From NCBI GenBank assembly GCA_028281925.1, contig JANQIX010000006.1, positions 124,001 through 188,000 on the forward strand: DNA of 64,000 nt. The letters run 5' to 3'. This stretch comes from Alphaproteobacteria bacterium. Lineage in GTDB: Bacteria > Pseudomonadota > Alphaproteobacteria > DSM-16000 > Inquilinaceae. The first letter of the stretch is position 1, and every line of letters starts with the position of its first letter. The notes under the pieces are model-generated. The model was not told where the DNA came from. It worked only from the letters and a program-made list of their open reading frames with translations, and did not search any database. Positions 49,038 through 58,031 of this stretch are shown piece by piece. The translations under genes and the position numbers were made by a program.

Positions 49038-49754
49038 ATGTTGGCTCCCGGAGAACGCGTGATCATGGTCTCAGGCGCCAATCGGGGCATTGGGCTGGCC
49101 GTTGCCCGGCGGCTTGGGGCCAGCGGGTTCCGGCTCAGCCTGGGGGCACGCGACGTCGACCAACTGGCTTCGGCAACGGCGAACCTGCCTGATTGGCGGG
49201 TCGACCGGTTCGCCTACGACGCCACGGATCTGGGCTCGGCGGAAGCCTGGGTCGCCGAAACCCTTGAGCGCTTCGGACGCATCGACGGCCTGGTCAACAA
49301 TGCCGGCATCGCCAAGCCGGACTTCACGCTGGAGGATGCCGACGAAAGCGTGCTCGATGCCCTGTGGCTGACCAATGTGAAGGGGCCGCTCCGGCTCACC
49401 AGGCTGGCTCTGCCGCATTTGACTGCCTGCGGGCACGGTCGCGTCGTCAACGTCTCGTCGCTGTCGGGCAAGCGGGTGAAGAACCCCAATGTCGGCTATG
49501 CCATGACCAAGCACGCCCTGATCGCACTCACGCATGCAATCCGCCGGCACGGCTGGGACCATGGCCTTCGCGCCACAGCGATCTGCCCAAGTTTCGTGCG
49601 CACGGACATGACGGCCGGTGTCGACAAGGTCGCGGCCACCGACATGATCCAGCCCGAAGATTTGGCCCAGTTGGTGGAAACGGCGCTCAACCTGCCGGAC
49701 AACGCCGTGGTGGCAGAGATGCTTGTGAACTGCCGGCTGGAGGATCTGTTCTAA
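49038..49754 (+). CDS. Short-chain dehydrogenase/reductase
   Basis: 238 aa. Cofactor loop VSGANRGIGLAVARRLG (TGxxxGIG variant), NNAG in LVNNAGIAKPDF, catalytic Ser in VNVSSLSG and YAMTK. Classical SDR size. The substrate is unknown. The start ATG 49038 (or GTG 49035) follows a GAGG site. Confidence 0.87.
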   Translation: MLAPGERVIMVSGANRGIGLAVARRLGASGFRLSLGARDVDQLASATANLPDWRVDRFAYDATDLGSAEAWVAETLERFGRIDGLVNNAGIAKPDFTLEDADESVLDALWLTNVKGPLRLTRLALPHLTACGHGRVVNVSSLSGKRVKNPNVGYAMTKHALIALTHAIRRHGWDHGLRATAICPSFVRTDMTAGVDKVAATDMIQPEDLAQLVETALNLPDNAVVAEMLVNCRLEDLF

Positions 49755-49796
49755 CGGCCGCGATGGGCACCGTCGCAAAGTCAATTGCCGAAATTA

Positions 49797-49819
49797 TTAC
49801 AATACTGTAAAAATTTTAC
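49797..49819. promoter_or_regulatory. Overlapping palindromes upstream of the JmjC-type gene
   Basis: TTACA-ATAC-TGTAA (49797-49810) overlaps GTAAAA-A-TTTTAC (49807-49819). Both are perfect dyads in an AT-rich patch 61 bp before the next start, and look like an operator. No known regulator is assigned. Confidence 0.4.
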
Positions 49820-49879
49820 GGAACAGTCTGTGATAAGAGCGCGGAGATCGAACCCGCCCTTGCCCTAACGCATCCCGCC

Positions 49880-51088
49880 ATGGCCCCGATTCCGCTTGAT
49901 GAGATCAGCTTTCGCCGACTCCTGTCGCCGGTAGCGCCGGACCAGTTCTTCGCCGACTATTACGGTAAGCAGGCGCTGCACCTGCCGGGCGAGGCCGATC
50001 GGTTTGCCGAGCTGTTTTCCTGGCAGCGGCTCAATGAGCTGCTGGACATGAGCAGCCTTTGGACGGCCGGGTCGCTGGAACTGGCGATCGAGGGTCGCGT
50101 TCTGCCGCCGCGCGAATACTGTCTTCCCGGCACCAGCCGTGAGGGCGCACAAGCGATGCGCCCTAACCCGGCACGGCTACGGGAGCTGCTGCGCCAAGGC
50201 GCGTCGATGACGGTCGACTTCTTGGACACACTTACGCCGGAGCTGCGCGCCACCACCGTGGCGATCGAAGGCGCTCTGGGTGCGCCGTGCACCTGCAACG
50301 CCTTCATTTCGTGGGAGCAGCGCCCCGGCTACGGACCGCATTTCGACACGCTGCAGGTATTTGCCATTCAGATCGACGGTGAGAAGACTTGGCGCCTTCA
50401 TGAAGGCTGGGTCAGGAACGCGGCGGAGGTCCCAGGCTTCAGTCCGAAGGGCGTGTCGGATGAACAACATCGCCGGGCCATGGGCCGGGTGAAGCAGGAA
50501 GTCGTGCTGCGGCCGGGCGACGTGCTCTATGTGCCGCAGGGCATGTATCACCAGGCGCTCGCATCCGCCGGGCACAGCCTGCATCTGTCCTTCGGCGTGC
50601 GCCACTACGTCGGCGCGGACTATCTGAACATCCTGATGCGCGAGCTGCCCCAGCATCCGCTGATGCGGGAGGAACTGCCGCATTTCGACGATGTCGACGC
50701 GCACAACGCCTATGCTGAGCGACTGGCGGATTTCGTCCGGGAGGCTCTGGCCAATCCGAACAACGCCCGGATCATGCGCGATTTCCAGCGCCAGAAGGCG
50801 TTCGAGCGGATGCCCGGCGTTGCCCTTCCGATCCGTGAACTGGTCGAGCAATACCGCGTGCGTGGCCGTGGCCAGCGGCTGATTGAAGATGGGGATTGCG
50901 TGACGGTCCGCATCAACGGCACGTCGCGCCCCTTGCCGGCCGAGGCAGTGACCTTCGCCCAATGGGCGGCCGGACGGGAGTACTTCACGTGGGAGGCCGG
51001 CCGGCGGGCCCACGCCAAGCAGTCGGAAGAGGCCGTGCGCCGGGCGCTCACCGCCACCATCGACGCGGGTCTGGTGGAGCGGCTGTAG
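49880..51088 (+). CDS. JmjC/cupin-type 2-oxoglutarate oxygenase (ribosomal oxygenase-like)
   Basis: 402 aa. The Fe(II)-binding His-x-Asp is in GYGPHFDTLQVF (His154, Asp156) and the distal His in GMYHQALASAG (His224); the 2-oxoglutarate region includes DGEKTWRLHE. The N-terminus (FFADYYGKQALHLPG) and C-terminal winged-helix-like part fit the YcfD/RoxA group that hydroxylates ribosomal proteins; other substrates are possible. Monocistronic, convergent with the DadA-like gene. Confidence 0.83.
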   Translation: MAPIPLDEISFRRLLSPVAPDQFFADYYGKQALHLPGEADRFAELFSWQRLNELLDMSSLWTAGSLELAIEGRVLPPREYCLPGTSREGAQAMRPNPARLRELLRQGASMTVDFLDTLTPELRATTVAIEGALGAPCTCNAFISWEQRPGYGPHFDTLQVFAIQIDGEKTWRLHEGWVRNAAEVPGFSPKGVSDEQHRRAMGRVKQEVVLRPGDVLYVPQGMYHQALASAGHSLHLSFGVRHYVGADYLNILMRELPQHPLMREELPHFDDVDAHNAYAERLADFVREALANPNNARIMRDFQRQKAFERMPGVALPIRELVEQYRVRGRGQRLIEDGDCVTVRINGTSRPLPAEAVTFAQWAAGREYFTWEAGRRAHAKQSEEAVRRALTATIDAGLVERL

Positions 51089-51101
51089 CCGTCGAAGCTG
51101 G

Positions 51102-52451
51102 TCAGGGCCGTGGTTCGGCGATGCCGGCTCGCCACGCGCGCCATCGATCCTGGGCGCGATAGACCGCCATCACCATGCGGCGCACCAACCCCGTGCCCGG
51201 CGGCACGGCGCGTAGCGGCTCAACCGGTACCGGCAGCGACTTGGGATCGGCGCCGTAGGCATAGTCGGCCAGAGCCTTACCCATCGCCGTTGCCGTCGGC
51301 ACGCCACGGCCGGAATAGCCGATGCAGGCCATCACGCCCGGCGCCAGTTCGAACAGACGGGGAAAGGTCCGCGGCTGGAAATCCAGGCGACCGTGCCAGA
51401 CATGCGGCCAGTCAAGCCGATCGACGAAGGGGAATAGCCAGCGCGTACGCTCGCTCAGATAGGCAAGCGTATGGTCGATATCGCGCCCCAGCCTGCGACC
51501 GCGATAGACGGTCGTCACCAGCCGCCCGGCCCGATCCAGTTTGTAGAGGGTCGGGTCTTTGTGCGTGTCGACCAGGCTATTGCCCTCCGGCAGGATGCGC
51601 CGGCGCACGGCGTCCGGCAGTGGGGCTGACGCGACGCCGACGATATCGATGGTCGATGTGGCGCGTTCCAGCCCGGGCCAGGGTATGGGTGCGGTGTAGG
51701 CTCCAGTGCCGATCACAACGCGCTCAGCCAAGACAGCGCCGCCCGGTGTTGCGACCCGCCAGCGCTGGCCGGCTTGCTCGATCGCCACGACCGGCGATCC
51801 GGTGAAGATCCGCGCCCCTTCCTGCAGCGCTGCCCGGGCAAGCCCGCGGGCATAGGCCAGCGGGTTCAGATGCCCGCCTTCCGCCAAGAGCCAGCCGCCG
51901 AAGAAACGTTCTGACCCGGTCAGCCGATCCGTCGTCTGCTTGTCGACCACCCGCGAATTGAGGCCGAGTGCCGCGTACTGGTCTGCCTTGTGCTGCAGTT
52001 CCGGGACCCTTGAGGGCGTGTGGGCGACCCGCAGATAGCCTGCACGTTCCGCCTCGCAGGCGATCTGGTAGCGGTCGATAAGCGAGAAGACGAGATCCGC
52101 CGCCTCCGTCTGCAGCCGGATCACGCGCTCGCCGTGCTGGGGCCCATAGAGCCGCCGGATTGCTGCCAGACCCAACAGATGGAAGGTCGGCGTGCAGTGT
52201 CCGGCGTTTCGACCAGATCCGCCGAAACCGATCTCGCGCGCCTCAAGCACCACCACGCGATGTCCGGCAAGCGTGGCGTGAAGCGCCGTGGAGAGCCCCG
52301 TGTAGCCGCCGCCGACGACCACCAGGTCCGCATCCAGTACCTCGTCCAGCCGCCCGGTCGTCGGCGCCGGTGGTGCAGACACGGTCCACACCGTATTCGC
52401 ATCGAGCGGGGTCGGATCCAAAGCGGCCTGCTCCGGAATCGTACGGGACAA
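51102..52451 (-). CDS. FAD-dependent amine/amino-acid oxidoreductase (DadA/PuuB-like)
   Basis: 449 aa. A Rossmann FAD site DLVVVGGGYTGLSTALHAT (about 42-60) and the DAO-family motifs LEAREIGFGGSGRNAG, the AEGGHLNPLAYARGLARAA segment and ACIGYSGRGVPTATAMGKAL at the C-terminus. PuuB-like enzymes oxidise gamma-glutamylputrescine or other N-substituted amines. It is divergent from the IclR gene across a short AT-rich regulatory gap, so it is probably controlled together with the operon downstream. Confidence 0.87.
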   Translation of the reverse strand: MSRTIPEQAALDPTPLDANTVWTVSAPPAPTTGRLDEVLDADLVVVGGGYTGLSTALHATLAGHRVVVLEAREIGFGGSGRNAGHCTPTFHLLGLAAIRRLYGPQHGERVIRLQTEAADLVFSLIDRYQIACEAERAGYLRVAHTPSRVPELQHKADQYAALGLNSRVVDKQTTDRLTGSERFFGGWLLAEGGHLNPLAYARGLARAALQEGARIFTGSPVVAIEQAGQRWRVATPGGAVLAERVVIGTGAYTAPIPWPGLERATSTIDIVGVASAPLPDAVRRRILPEGNSLVDTHKDPTLYKLDRAGRLVTTVYRGRRLGRDIDHTLAYLSERTRWLFPFVDRLDWPHVWHGRLDFQPRTFPRLFELAPGVMACIGYSGRGVPTATAMGKALADYAYGADPKSLPVPVEPLRAVPPGTGLVRRMVMAVYRAQDRWRAWRAGIAEPRP

Positions 52452-52506
52452 AGGGCGTTGGCCAGGTTACAGTTTTCCATCATATTCATCTAGAAGGCTT
52501 CGTATT

Positions 52507-52517
52507 TCATATTATGA
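52507..52517. promoter_or_regulatory. Palindromic operator between the oxidase and iclR genes
   Basis: TCATA-T-TATGA, a perfect dyad 9 bp before the IclR start. TTCGTATT next to it (52500-52507 region) recurs as its complement upstream of the next operon near 53391. A plausible IclR autoregulatory site. Confidence 0.45.
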
Positions 52518-52526
52518 GTGTAGTTC

Positions 52527-53369
52527 ATGGGTTCACCAGATCGCGCTAACCCGGTCAGCGGCGCACAGGCCATCGAAAGGGCAATCGCCCTCTTGGAGGC
52601 TATGGCCGATGCCCCGCCGCAGGGCGCCCGCCTTAAGGATCTTGCGAAACAGGTGGGTATCACCCAGCCCACGGCGGCGCGGATGCTGAAGGCGCTGGTC
52701 GCCAACGGCTTCGTCCGACACGATCCAGGCTCCCGCGGCTATGCGCTCGGGCTTCGGCTGTTCTCGCTCGCCGCCGCGGCCTCCCGGCAGTCCGGGCTGA
52801 AACGTCATGCGCGGCCTTGGCTGCTGCGGCTCGCCCATGAGACCCGCGCCAACGTCTTCCTGATGCTGCGTGAAGGCGCCGATGCCGTCTGCACCGATCG
52901 GGTGGACGCCGGTGTCGTCGTGCATACGGTCACCGGCATGATCGGCGGGCGGGTGCCGTTGGGCATCGGACCCGGCAGCCTCGCGATCCTGGCCTTCCTC
53001 GACCGGCAGGAAGCGGCGACGCTCATCGACATCAACGCCGCCGAATTCGACCGCTACAAAGGCTGCGATGCCGAGCGGATTCGCCATGGCCTGCAGGCCG
53101 TGCGCGAACAGGGTTATGCCTTCGACCGCGGCGACCTGGTGCCGGGCGTTCGCGGGCTGGCCGTGCCGATCCGATGCCGCCACGCGGGTACCGTCGGGGC
53201 GCTCAGCCTCGGCGCCTTGAGCGAGACCATGCCCGATCAGCGGCTTCCCAACCTCGCCAGCCGGCTGACGGAAGCCGCAGCGGCAATCGAAACGGATCTC
53301 AATCCTCTGGATCCGGCCTTGAGCCGGCCTGACGCCTACCATCTTGCTGACGATGCGGCTGGATACTGA
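52527..53369 (+). CDS. IclR-family transcriptional regulator
   Basis: 280 aa. N-terminal winged helix-turn-helix (AIERAIALLEAMADAPPQGA; LAKQVGITQPTAARMLKALV, about 30-60) and an IclR effector-binding domain (TRANVFLMLREGADAVCTDRVD; AVREQGYAFDRGDLVPGVRGLAVPI). IclR proteins sense small metabolites and commonly govern adjacent catabolic operons. Its position between the oxidase and the amine-dehydrogenase/ABC operon makes both likely targets. Confidence 0.92.
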   Translation: MGSPDRANPVSGAQAIERAIALLEAMADAPPQGARLKDLAKQVGITQPTAARMLKALVANGFVRHDPGSRGYALGLRLFSLAAAASRQSGLKRHARPWLLRLAHETRANVFLMLREGADAVCTDRVDAGVVVHTVTGMIGGRVPLGIGPGSLAILAFLDRQEAATLIDINAAEFDRYKGCDAERIRHGLQAVREQGYAFDRGDLVPGVRGLAVPIRCRHAGTVGALSLGALSETMPDQRLPNLASRLTEAAAAIETDLNPLDPALSRPDAYHLADDAAGY

Positions 53370-53403
53370 GCAAGTAGCACTTCCACAATACGAAATCACA
53401 AGC

Positions 53404-53415
53404 TATCATTTGATA
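53404..53415. promoter_or_regulatory. Palindrome upstream of the dehydrogenase/transporter operon
   Basis: TATCA-TT-TGATA, a perfect dyad in an AT-rich stretch (53380-53420), 85 bp before the first operon gene. It lies beside a TTCGTATT element on the minus strand also found in the iclR promoter. Likely an operator or promoter region. Confidence 0.4.
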
Positions 53416-53500
53416 CAATTTGATGGCCTATTGACGCGTTCGCGTCCTGCCCGCAAGCTGGCGGAAAAGCGCAAAGATCGCATCGGGGGTAGGCAGCAGC

Positions 53501-53815
53501 ATGACAACGCCGGCTGAAGGCGGGCAGTTGCGACGTTTAGGCGAGTGGGATCGCCCCAGCATCCGCATCTCCATCGATGGTGCCGATTGCGACGCGCTGG
53601 AGGGCGATGTCCTGCTCTCCGCCCTGCTGCTGGCCGGTCGCCGTGTTCGCGACTCCGAGTTCGGCGACGGTCCGCGCGCCGGTTTCTGCTGGATGGGGGC
53701 TTGCCAGGACTGTTGGGTCTGGCTGTCCGACGGCCGACGCGTGCGAGCCTGCACGACGCCGGTGGAACCGAAGATGGCGGTCCTGACCCGCGCGGGAGAG
53801 ACCGTCGTTGGTTGA
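53501..53815 (+). CDS. (2Fe-2S) small subunit of amine/opine dehydrogenase, set 1
   Basis: 104 aa. HcnA/small opine-oxidase type ferredoxin-like subunit. The cluster-binding Cys are in GFCWMGACQDCWVWL and a fourth in VRACTTP. The pattern C-x4-C-x2-C...C is shared with the second copy at 63023. It overlaps the following gene by 8 bp. Confidence 0.85.
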   Translation: MTTPAEGGQLRRLGEWDRPSIRISIDGADCDALEGDVLLSALLLAGRRVRDSEFGDGPRAGFCWMGACQDCWVWLSDGRRVRACTTPVEPKMAVLTRAGETVVG

Positions 53816-55196
53816 GCGCGTCGTCATCGTCGGCGCAGGCCCGGCTGGCGTTCGGGCGGCCCAGACCTTGGCGGCCGCCGGGCTTCGTCCGACACTGTTG
53901 GACGAGGCGCCCGCGACCGGCGGGCAGATCTACCGCCGCCAGCCGGCGCCGTTCCGCCGACCCTACAAGACGCTCTACGGCTTCGACGCAGCGAAGGCAC
54001 GCCAGGTGCACACAGCATTTGACGGTCTGGATGGCGCCGTCGACCATCGCGCACGCACGCTGGTCTGGTCGCTGGAAGGACAGCGGCTATGCCTCATGCA
54101 CGAAGGCGGGACAGAGAATCTATCCTTCGACCGCCTGATCCTCGCCACCGGCGCGATGGACCGCGTTATTCCCCTCCCGGGATGGACGCTGCCCGGCGTC
54201 TACACCCTGGGGGGCGCACAGGTCGCCCTGAAGCACCAGGCGTGCGCTATCGGCGAACGCACCTGTTTCGTTGGCTCAAGTCCTCTGCTGCCCTATGTCG
54301 CCTATCAGTATGCGCGGGCGGGCGCTGGTGTCGCCGGGATCATCGACACAACACCGCGCGCCGACAAGCTGCGGGCTCTGCCCGACCTGCTTGCCGCCGC
54401 CGGTACCGGCGCCAAGGGCCTTTACTACATGGGCTGGCTGGCCAGCCGTGGACTTCGCTATCGGCATGCCGGCATACCGATCAGGATCGAAGGCGAGAGC
54501 CACGTCACAGGCGTGGTGGTCCGTATGGCCGGCGGCCGGGAGAGGCACATCGCCTGCGATGCCGTGGCCATCGGTTATGGCTTGAAGTGCGAACACCAGC
54601 TGGCCGATCTGGCTGGCTGCGACTTCCGCTTCGACTCGTCGAACCGGCAATGGGTAGTGGCCCAGGACGGGGTCGGCCGTACCTCGGTGGCCGGCATCTA
54701 CGTCGCCGGAGACGGCGCGGTGATCCGCGGAGCCGACGCCGCTGAACTTGCCGGCGAGCGCGCAGCGCTGACCGTGCTGGAGGACATCGGCCGCCCGGTT
54801 GATCGGGCTCGCGTGCAGAAGATTGATCGCCGTATTGCGGGCATCGACCGCTTTCGCCGCGGTCTTGAGACGGCATTCGCCTATCCTCACCATCTCGCGC
54901 GCGACATGGCGGATCATGTTATCCTCTGCCGATGCGAGGCCGTCACGGCAGGGGAAGTCCGGCACGCCGTGACCCAGTTGGGGGCGCATGACATCAATCG
55001 CGCAAAAGCCTTCTGCCGCGTCGGCATGGGCCGATGTCAGGGCCGTGTCTGCGGCCCGGCGGCGGCCGAAGTGATCGCTGGCGCCTTGCAGCGCCCGATC
55101 GAGGCGGCCGGCCGCCTACGTGGACAGGCGCCGATCAAGCCGGTTCCCATCTCAGCCCTGGCCGACGCGGCCGCCGATTTGACGGTCGCCGCATGA
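53808..55196 (+). CDS. FAD/NAD(P)-dependent oxidoreductase with BFD-type [2Fe-2S] domain, set 1 (HcnB/OoxA-like)
   Basis: 462 aa. First FAD-binding site VVIVGAGPAGVRAAQTLAAAG, TGGQIYRR, second nucleotide motif LILATGAMDRVIPLPGW, and a C-terminal BFD-like cluster domain with CRCEAVTAGEV...CRVGMGRCQGRVC. Gene starts with TTG within the end of the small-subunit gene, giving tight coupling. In HcnABC/opine oxidase/hydroxyproline dehydrogenase complexes this subunit carries electrons between the oxidising subunit and the acceptor. Confidence 0.9.
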   Translation: MVERVVIVGAGPAGVRAAQTLAAAGLRPTLLDEAPATGGQIYRRQPAPFRRPYKTLYGFDAAKARQVHTAFDGLDGAVDHRARTLVWSLEGQRLCLMHEGGTENLSFDRLILATGAMDRVIPLPGWTLPGVYTLGGAQVALKHQACAIGERTCFVGSSPLLPYVAYQYARAGAGVAGIIDTTPRADKLRALPDLLAAAGTGAKGLYYMGWLASRGLRYRHAGIPIRIEGESHVTGVVVRMAGGRERHIACDAVAIGYGLKCEHQLADLAGCDFRFDSSNRQWVVAQDGVGRTSVAGIYVAGDGAVIRGADAAELAGERAALTVLEDIGRPVDRARVQKIDRRIAGIDRFRRGLETAFAYPHHLARDMADHVILCRCEAVTAGEVRHAVTQLGAHDINRAKAFCRVGMGRCQGRVCGPAAAEVIAGALQRPIEAAGRLRGQAPIKPVPISALADAAADLTVAA

Positions 55197-56326
55197 TCGC
55201 CGCCTGGCATGTGGATGTGGCCATCATCGGCGGCGGTACGGCCGGCTGTTCCGCAGCACTTGCTCTGCGCAAACGCGGCCTCACCGTCGCCTTGTTCGAG
55301 CGCCGCACCGTCGGCAGCCAGGCGAGCGGCGTCAACTACGGCGGCGTGCGCCAGCAGGGGCGCCATCCGGCGGAACTGCCTCTCAGCCGCCGGTCCCGGG
55401 AAATCTGGCCGCGTCTGCCGGACATCATCGGCGACGACTGTGAGTTCGCCGCCACCGGTCATCTGAAACTGGCCCGCACGGAGGCACAGATGGCCGACCT
55501 CGAGGCCTTCGCAGCCTTCGCTGCGGAACACGGTCTCGAGATCCGGATGATGGGGGCGAATGCCCTGGCCGACGCCTACCCAGGCATGGTCTCGGGCGTC
55601 GTCGGCGGCTCCCTCTGCCCCAGCGACGGGCAAGCCAATCCGCGCCTTGTGGCCCCGGCCTTCGCCCGCGCCGCCGCCCGCGCCGGCGCCGAGATCCACG
55701 AGCATGAGGCGGTCACGGGTGTCGCGAGGGACGCGGCGGGCTTCCGGCTGGAAACCGATCGCGGCGGCCGGTTCACCGCCGGCAGCCTGATCAACGTCGC
55801 CGGCGCCTGGGCCGATCGTGTGGCCAAGTGGTTTGGCGAGCGTGCGCCGATCCAAGCCATGGCCCCCAACATGATGGTCAGTGAGCCCGTGCCGTATCGG
55901 CTTCCGGTCAACATCGGCGTGTGCGGGGCTGGGCTCTACGTCCGCCAGATCCCGCGCGGCAATCTGATCTTCGGCGGCGGCAAGGGATGGGCTGACCGTC
56001 ACCGCATGGTCGCACGGCCGATGGCCGACGTCTCATACTCTGCCTCGGCGCGCCTGGCGGAGACGCTGCCCTGGGCCGCCGACGCGACGGTCATCCGAAG
56101 CTGGAGCGGTATTGAGGGATACTTCGAAGACGAGATCCCGGTGATCGGCCCCAGCACGACTACGCCGGGGCTGGTGCATGCCTTCGGATTCAGCGGACAT
56201 GGGTTCCAGCTCGGCCCCGCCATAGGCGAGATCGTGACCGAGTTGGTGGTGGACGGAAGGACGTCGACGCCAATCGACGCCTTCTCGATCAGCCGCTTCC
56301 AGCACGCCGGCCATCGGGCGGCGTGA
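55193..56326 (+). CDS. FAD-dependent catalytic subunit of amine/opine dehydrogenase, set 1 (HcnC/OoxB-like)
   Basis: 377 aa. DAO-family flavoprotein: FAD site VDVAIIGGGTAGCSAALALR, then GSQASGVNYGGVRQQGRH and the C-terminal FGFSGHGFQLGPAIGE. ATG 55193 overlaps the upstream stop by 4 bp. Relatives oxidise glycine, opines or D-hydroxyproline. The substrate cannot be read from the sequence; a peptide/opine ABC transporter follows directly. Confidence 0.88.
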   Translation: MIAAWHVDVAIIGGGTAGCSAALALRKRGLTVALFERRTVGSQASGVNYGGVRQQGRHPAELPLSRRSREIWPRLPDIIGDDCEFAATGHLKLARTEAQMADLEAFAAFAAEHGLEIRMMGANALADAYPGMVSGVVGGSLCPSDGQANPRLVAPAFARAAARAGAEIHEHEAVTGVARDAAGFRLETDRGGRFTAGSLINVAGAWADRVAKWFGERAPIQAMAPNMMVSEPVPYRLPVNIGVCGAGLYVRQIPRGNLIFGGGKGWADRHRMVARPMADVSYSASARLAETLPWAADATVIRSWSGIEGYFEDEIPVIGPSTTTPGLVHAFGFSGHGFQLGPAIGEIVTELVVDGRTSTPIDAFSISRFQHAGHRAA

Positions 56327-56370
56327 CGCGGCGCAAGCGGCAGGGTAATCAGCAACAGGGAGATGCAACG

Positions 56371-57948
56371 ATGAAACAAACAGGCCTGATAACGGCGGCG
56401 ACGCTTGCCGCCGGTGCCCTGACCCTGGGTCTTGGCGGTGGCGCAGCCCTGGCGGGGCCGGACACCAACATCCTCAACATCGGCATGGCGTCGTCCGATG
56501 CCGGCCGGCTGGACCCGCACCTGTCGGCGACCACGGTCGACAAGGCCGTGTTCGGCTGGATGTTCAGTGGCCTGGTGCGGTTCGCGCCGGGATCGTCGTC
56601 GCCGGAATCGATCGAACCGGATCTGGCGGAAAGCTGGTCGGCCAGCGACGACGGCCTGGAGTGGACCTTCAATCTGCGCCAGGGCGTGCAGTGCCATCAC
56701 GGCTATGGCGAGCTGACCTCTGCCGACATAGTCTATTCCCTGGAACGTGCGGCCGACCCCGACCGGTCCAGCTTCTCCAGCGATTTCGAGGCCTTCGAGA
56801 CGATCGAAGCGGTCGACGACTACACGGTGCGCATCATTCTCTCGCATCCTGTTCCCAGCCTGCTTGGCCTGGTCACCAACTATCAGGGCGGCAACATCGT
56901 CTGTGCGGCCGCTGCGGAAGAGATGGGCGAGGATTTCCAGAACCAGCCGGTCGGCACCGGCCCCTTCATGTTCGAGGAGTACCGCCCGCAGCAGTCGCTG
57001 AGCCTGGTCGCCAATCCTGACTATTTCCGCGGCGCCCCGATCCTGGACGGCATCCTTTACCGCTACATTCCATCCGACAGCGCCCGCGACCTGGCCTTTC
57101 AGTCGGGCGAGATCGACCTGATCTACGGCCGGCAAGACCAGACTTGGGTGGAGCGCATCCGCGAGCTTCCCGACGTCACCGTCCATGTGATGGAGCCGGC
57201 GGAAATGTCGGTGATGCACCTCAACACCAGCACCCCGCCCTTGGACGACATCCGCGTGCGCCAGGCCATGGCCCATGCCGTCGACCGGGAAGAGTTCATG
57301 GACTTCAAGGGCCGCGACACCGCGCGTATGTCGCAGTCGATCGTGCCGCAGGGCTATCTCGGCTTTGCCGACATGAGCGAGCTGATGCCGGCCTTCGACC
57401 TGGACCGTGCGCGTGAGCTTCTGACGGAAGCCGGCCATCCGGACGGCATCACGGTGTCCGTGATCCACACCGCCCTGCCCGGCATGCTGAGCACCATGGA
57501 AGTCTTCCAGGCCCAGATGGCGCGTGCCGGCATCAACATCGATCTAGAGGTGGTCGAGCACGCCACGTTCCATGCGCAGATCCGCGAAGACCTGAGCCAG
57601 GTCGTACACTACTCGGCCGCCCGGTTCCCGGTCGCCGACATCTACCTGACCCAGTTCTACCACTCGCGCAGCATCGTCAACACGCCGACAGGCGTAACCA
57701 ACTTCTCCCATTGCGCGGACGCCGATGCCGAGATCGACGCCGCCCGTGTGGAGACGGATCCGGACCTGCAGCGCGAACAGTGGGAGACGGCCCAGCGCCT
57801 GCTGATGGAGAACTTCTGCTCGCTTCCGATCTACGAGAACCTGCAGATCTGGGCGCGGCACAACTACCTTGACCTGGGCTACGAGCTGACGGGATCGCTG
57901 ACGCTCGGGCCCGCGGTCACCGAGCAGACTCAGTTCGTGAGCAACTGA
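56371..57948 (+). CDS. ABC transporter substrate-binding protein (family 5, DppA/OppA type)
   Basis: 525 aa with a signal peptide cut after GAALA (residue 28). The family motif NIGMASSDAGRLDPHL, EPDLAESWSASDDGLEWTF, and the VGTGPFMFEEYRPQQSLSLV stretch identify an SBP_bac_5 protein. Such proteins bind peptides, opines and related compounds. The start is ATG 56371, after AGGGAGATGC. A strong hairpin follows the gene. Confidence 0.92.
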   Translation: MKQTGLITAATLAAGALTLGLGGGAALAGPDTNILNIGMASSDAGRLDPHLSATTVDKAVFGWMFSGLVRFAPGSSSPESIEPDLAESWSASDDGLEWTFNLRQGVQCHHGYGELTSADIVYSLERAADPDRSSFSSDFEAFETIEAVDDYTVRIILSHPVPSLLGLVTNYQGGNIVCAAAAEEMGEDFQNQPVGTGPFMFEEYRPQQSLSLVANPDYFRGAPILDGILYRYIPSDSARDLAFQSGEIDLIYGRQDQTWVERIRELPDVTVHVMEPAEMSVMHLNTSTPPLDDIRVRQAMAHAVDREEFMDFKGRDTARMSQSIVPQGYLGFADMSELMPAFDLDRARELLTEAGHPDGITVSVIHTALPGMLSTMEVFQAQMARAGINIDLEVVEHATFHAQIREDLSQVVHYSAARFPVADIYLTQFYHSRSIVNTPTGVTNFSHCADADAEIDAARVETDPDLQREQWETAQRLLMENFCSLPIYENLQIWARHNYLDLGYELTGSLTLGPAVTEQTQFVSN

Positions 57949-57965
57949 GGCCTTAGCCCTACACT

Positions 57966-58001
57966 GCGGATGGCCCGTTCACTCTAGGACGAGCCATCCG
58001 C
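57966..58001 (+). terminator. Hairpin between binding-protein and permease genes
   Basis: A perfect 9-bp stem (57966-57974 with 57993-58001) with an inner 3-bp helix. Placed between the substrate-binding protein and permease genes, such structures usually lower downstream expression and stabilise the upstream mRNA, so the binding protein is made in excess. Confidence 0.55.
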
Positions 58002-58031
58002 GCTTCCCCAGTTTAGGAGTGGCCGCGGCCC

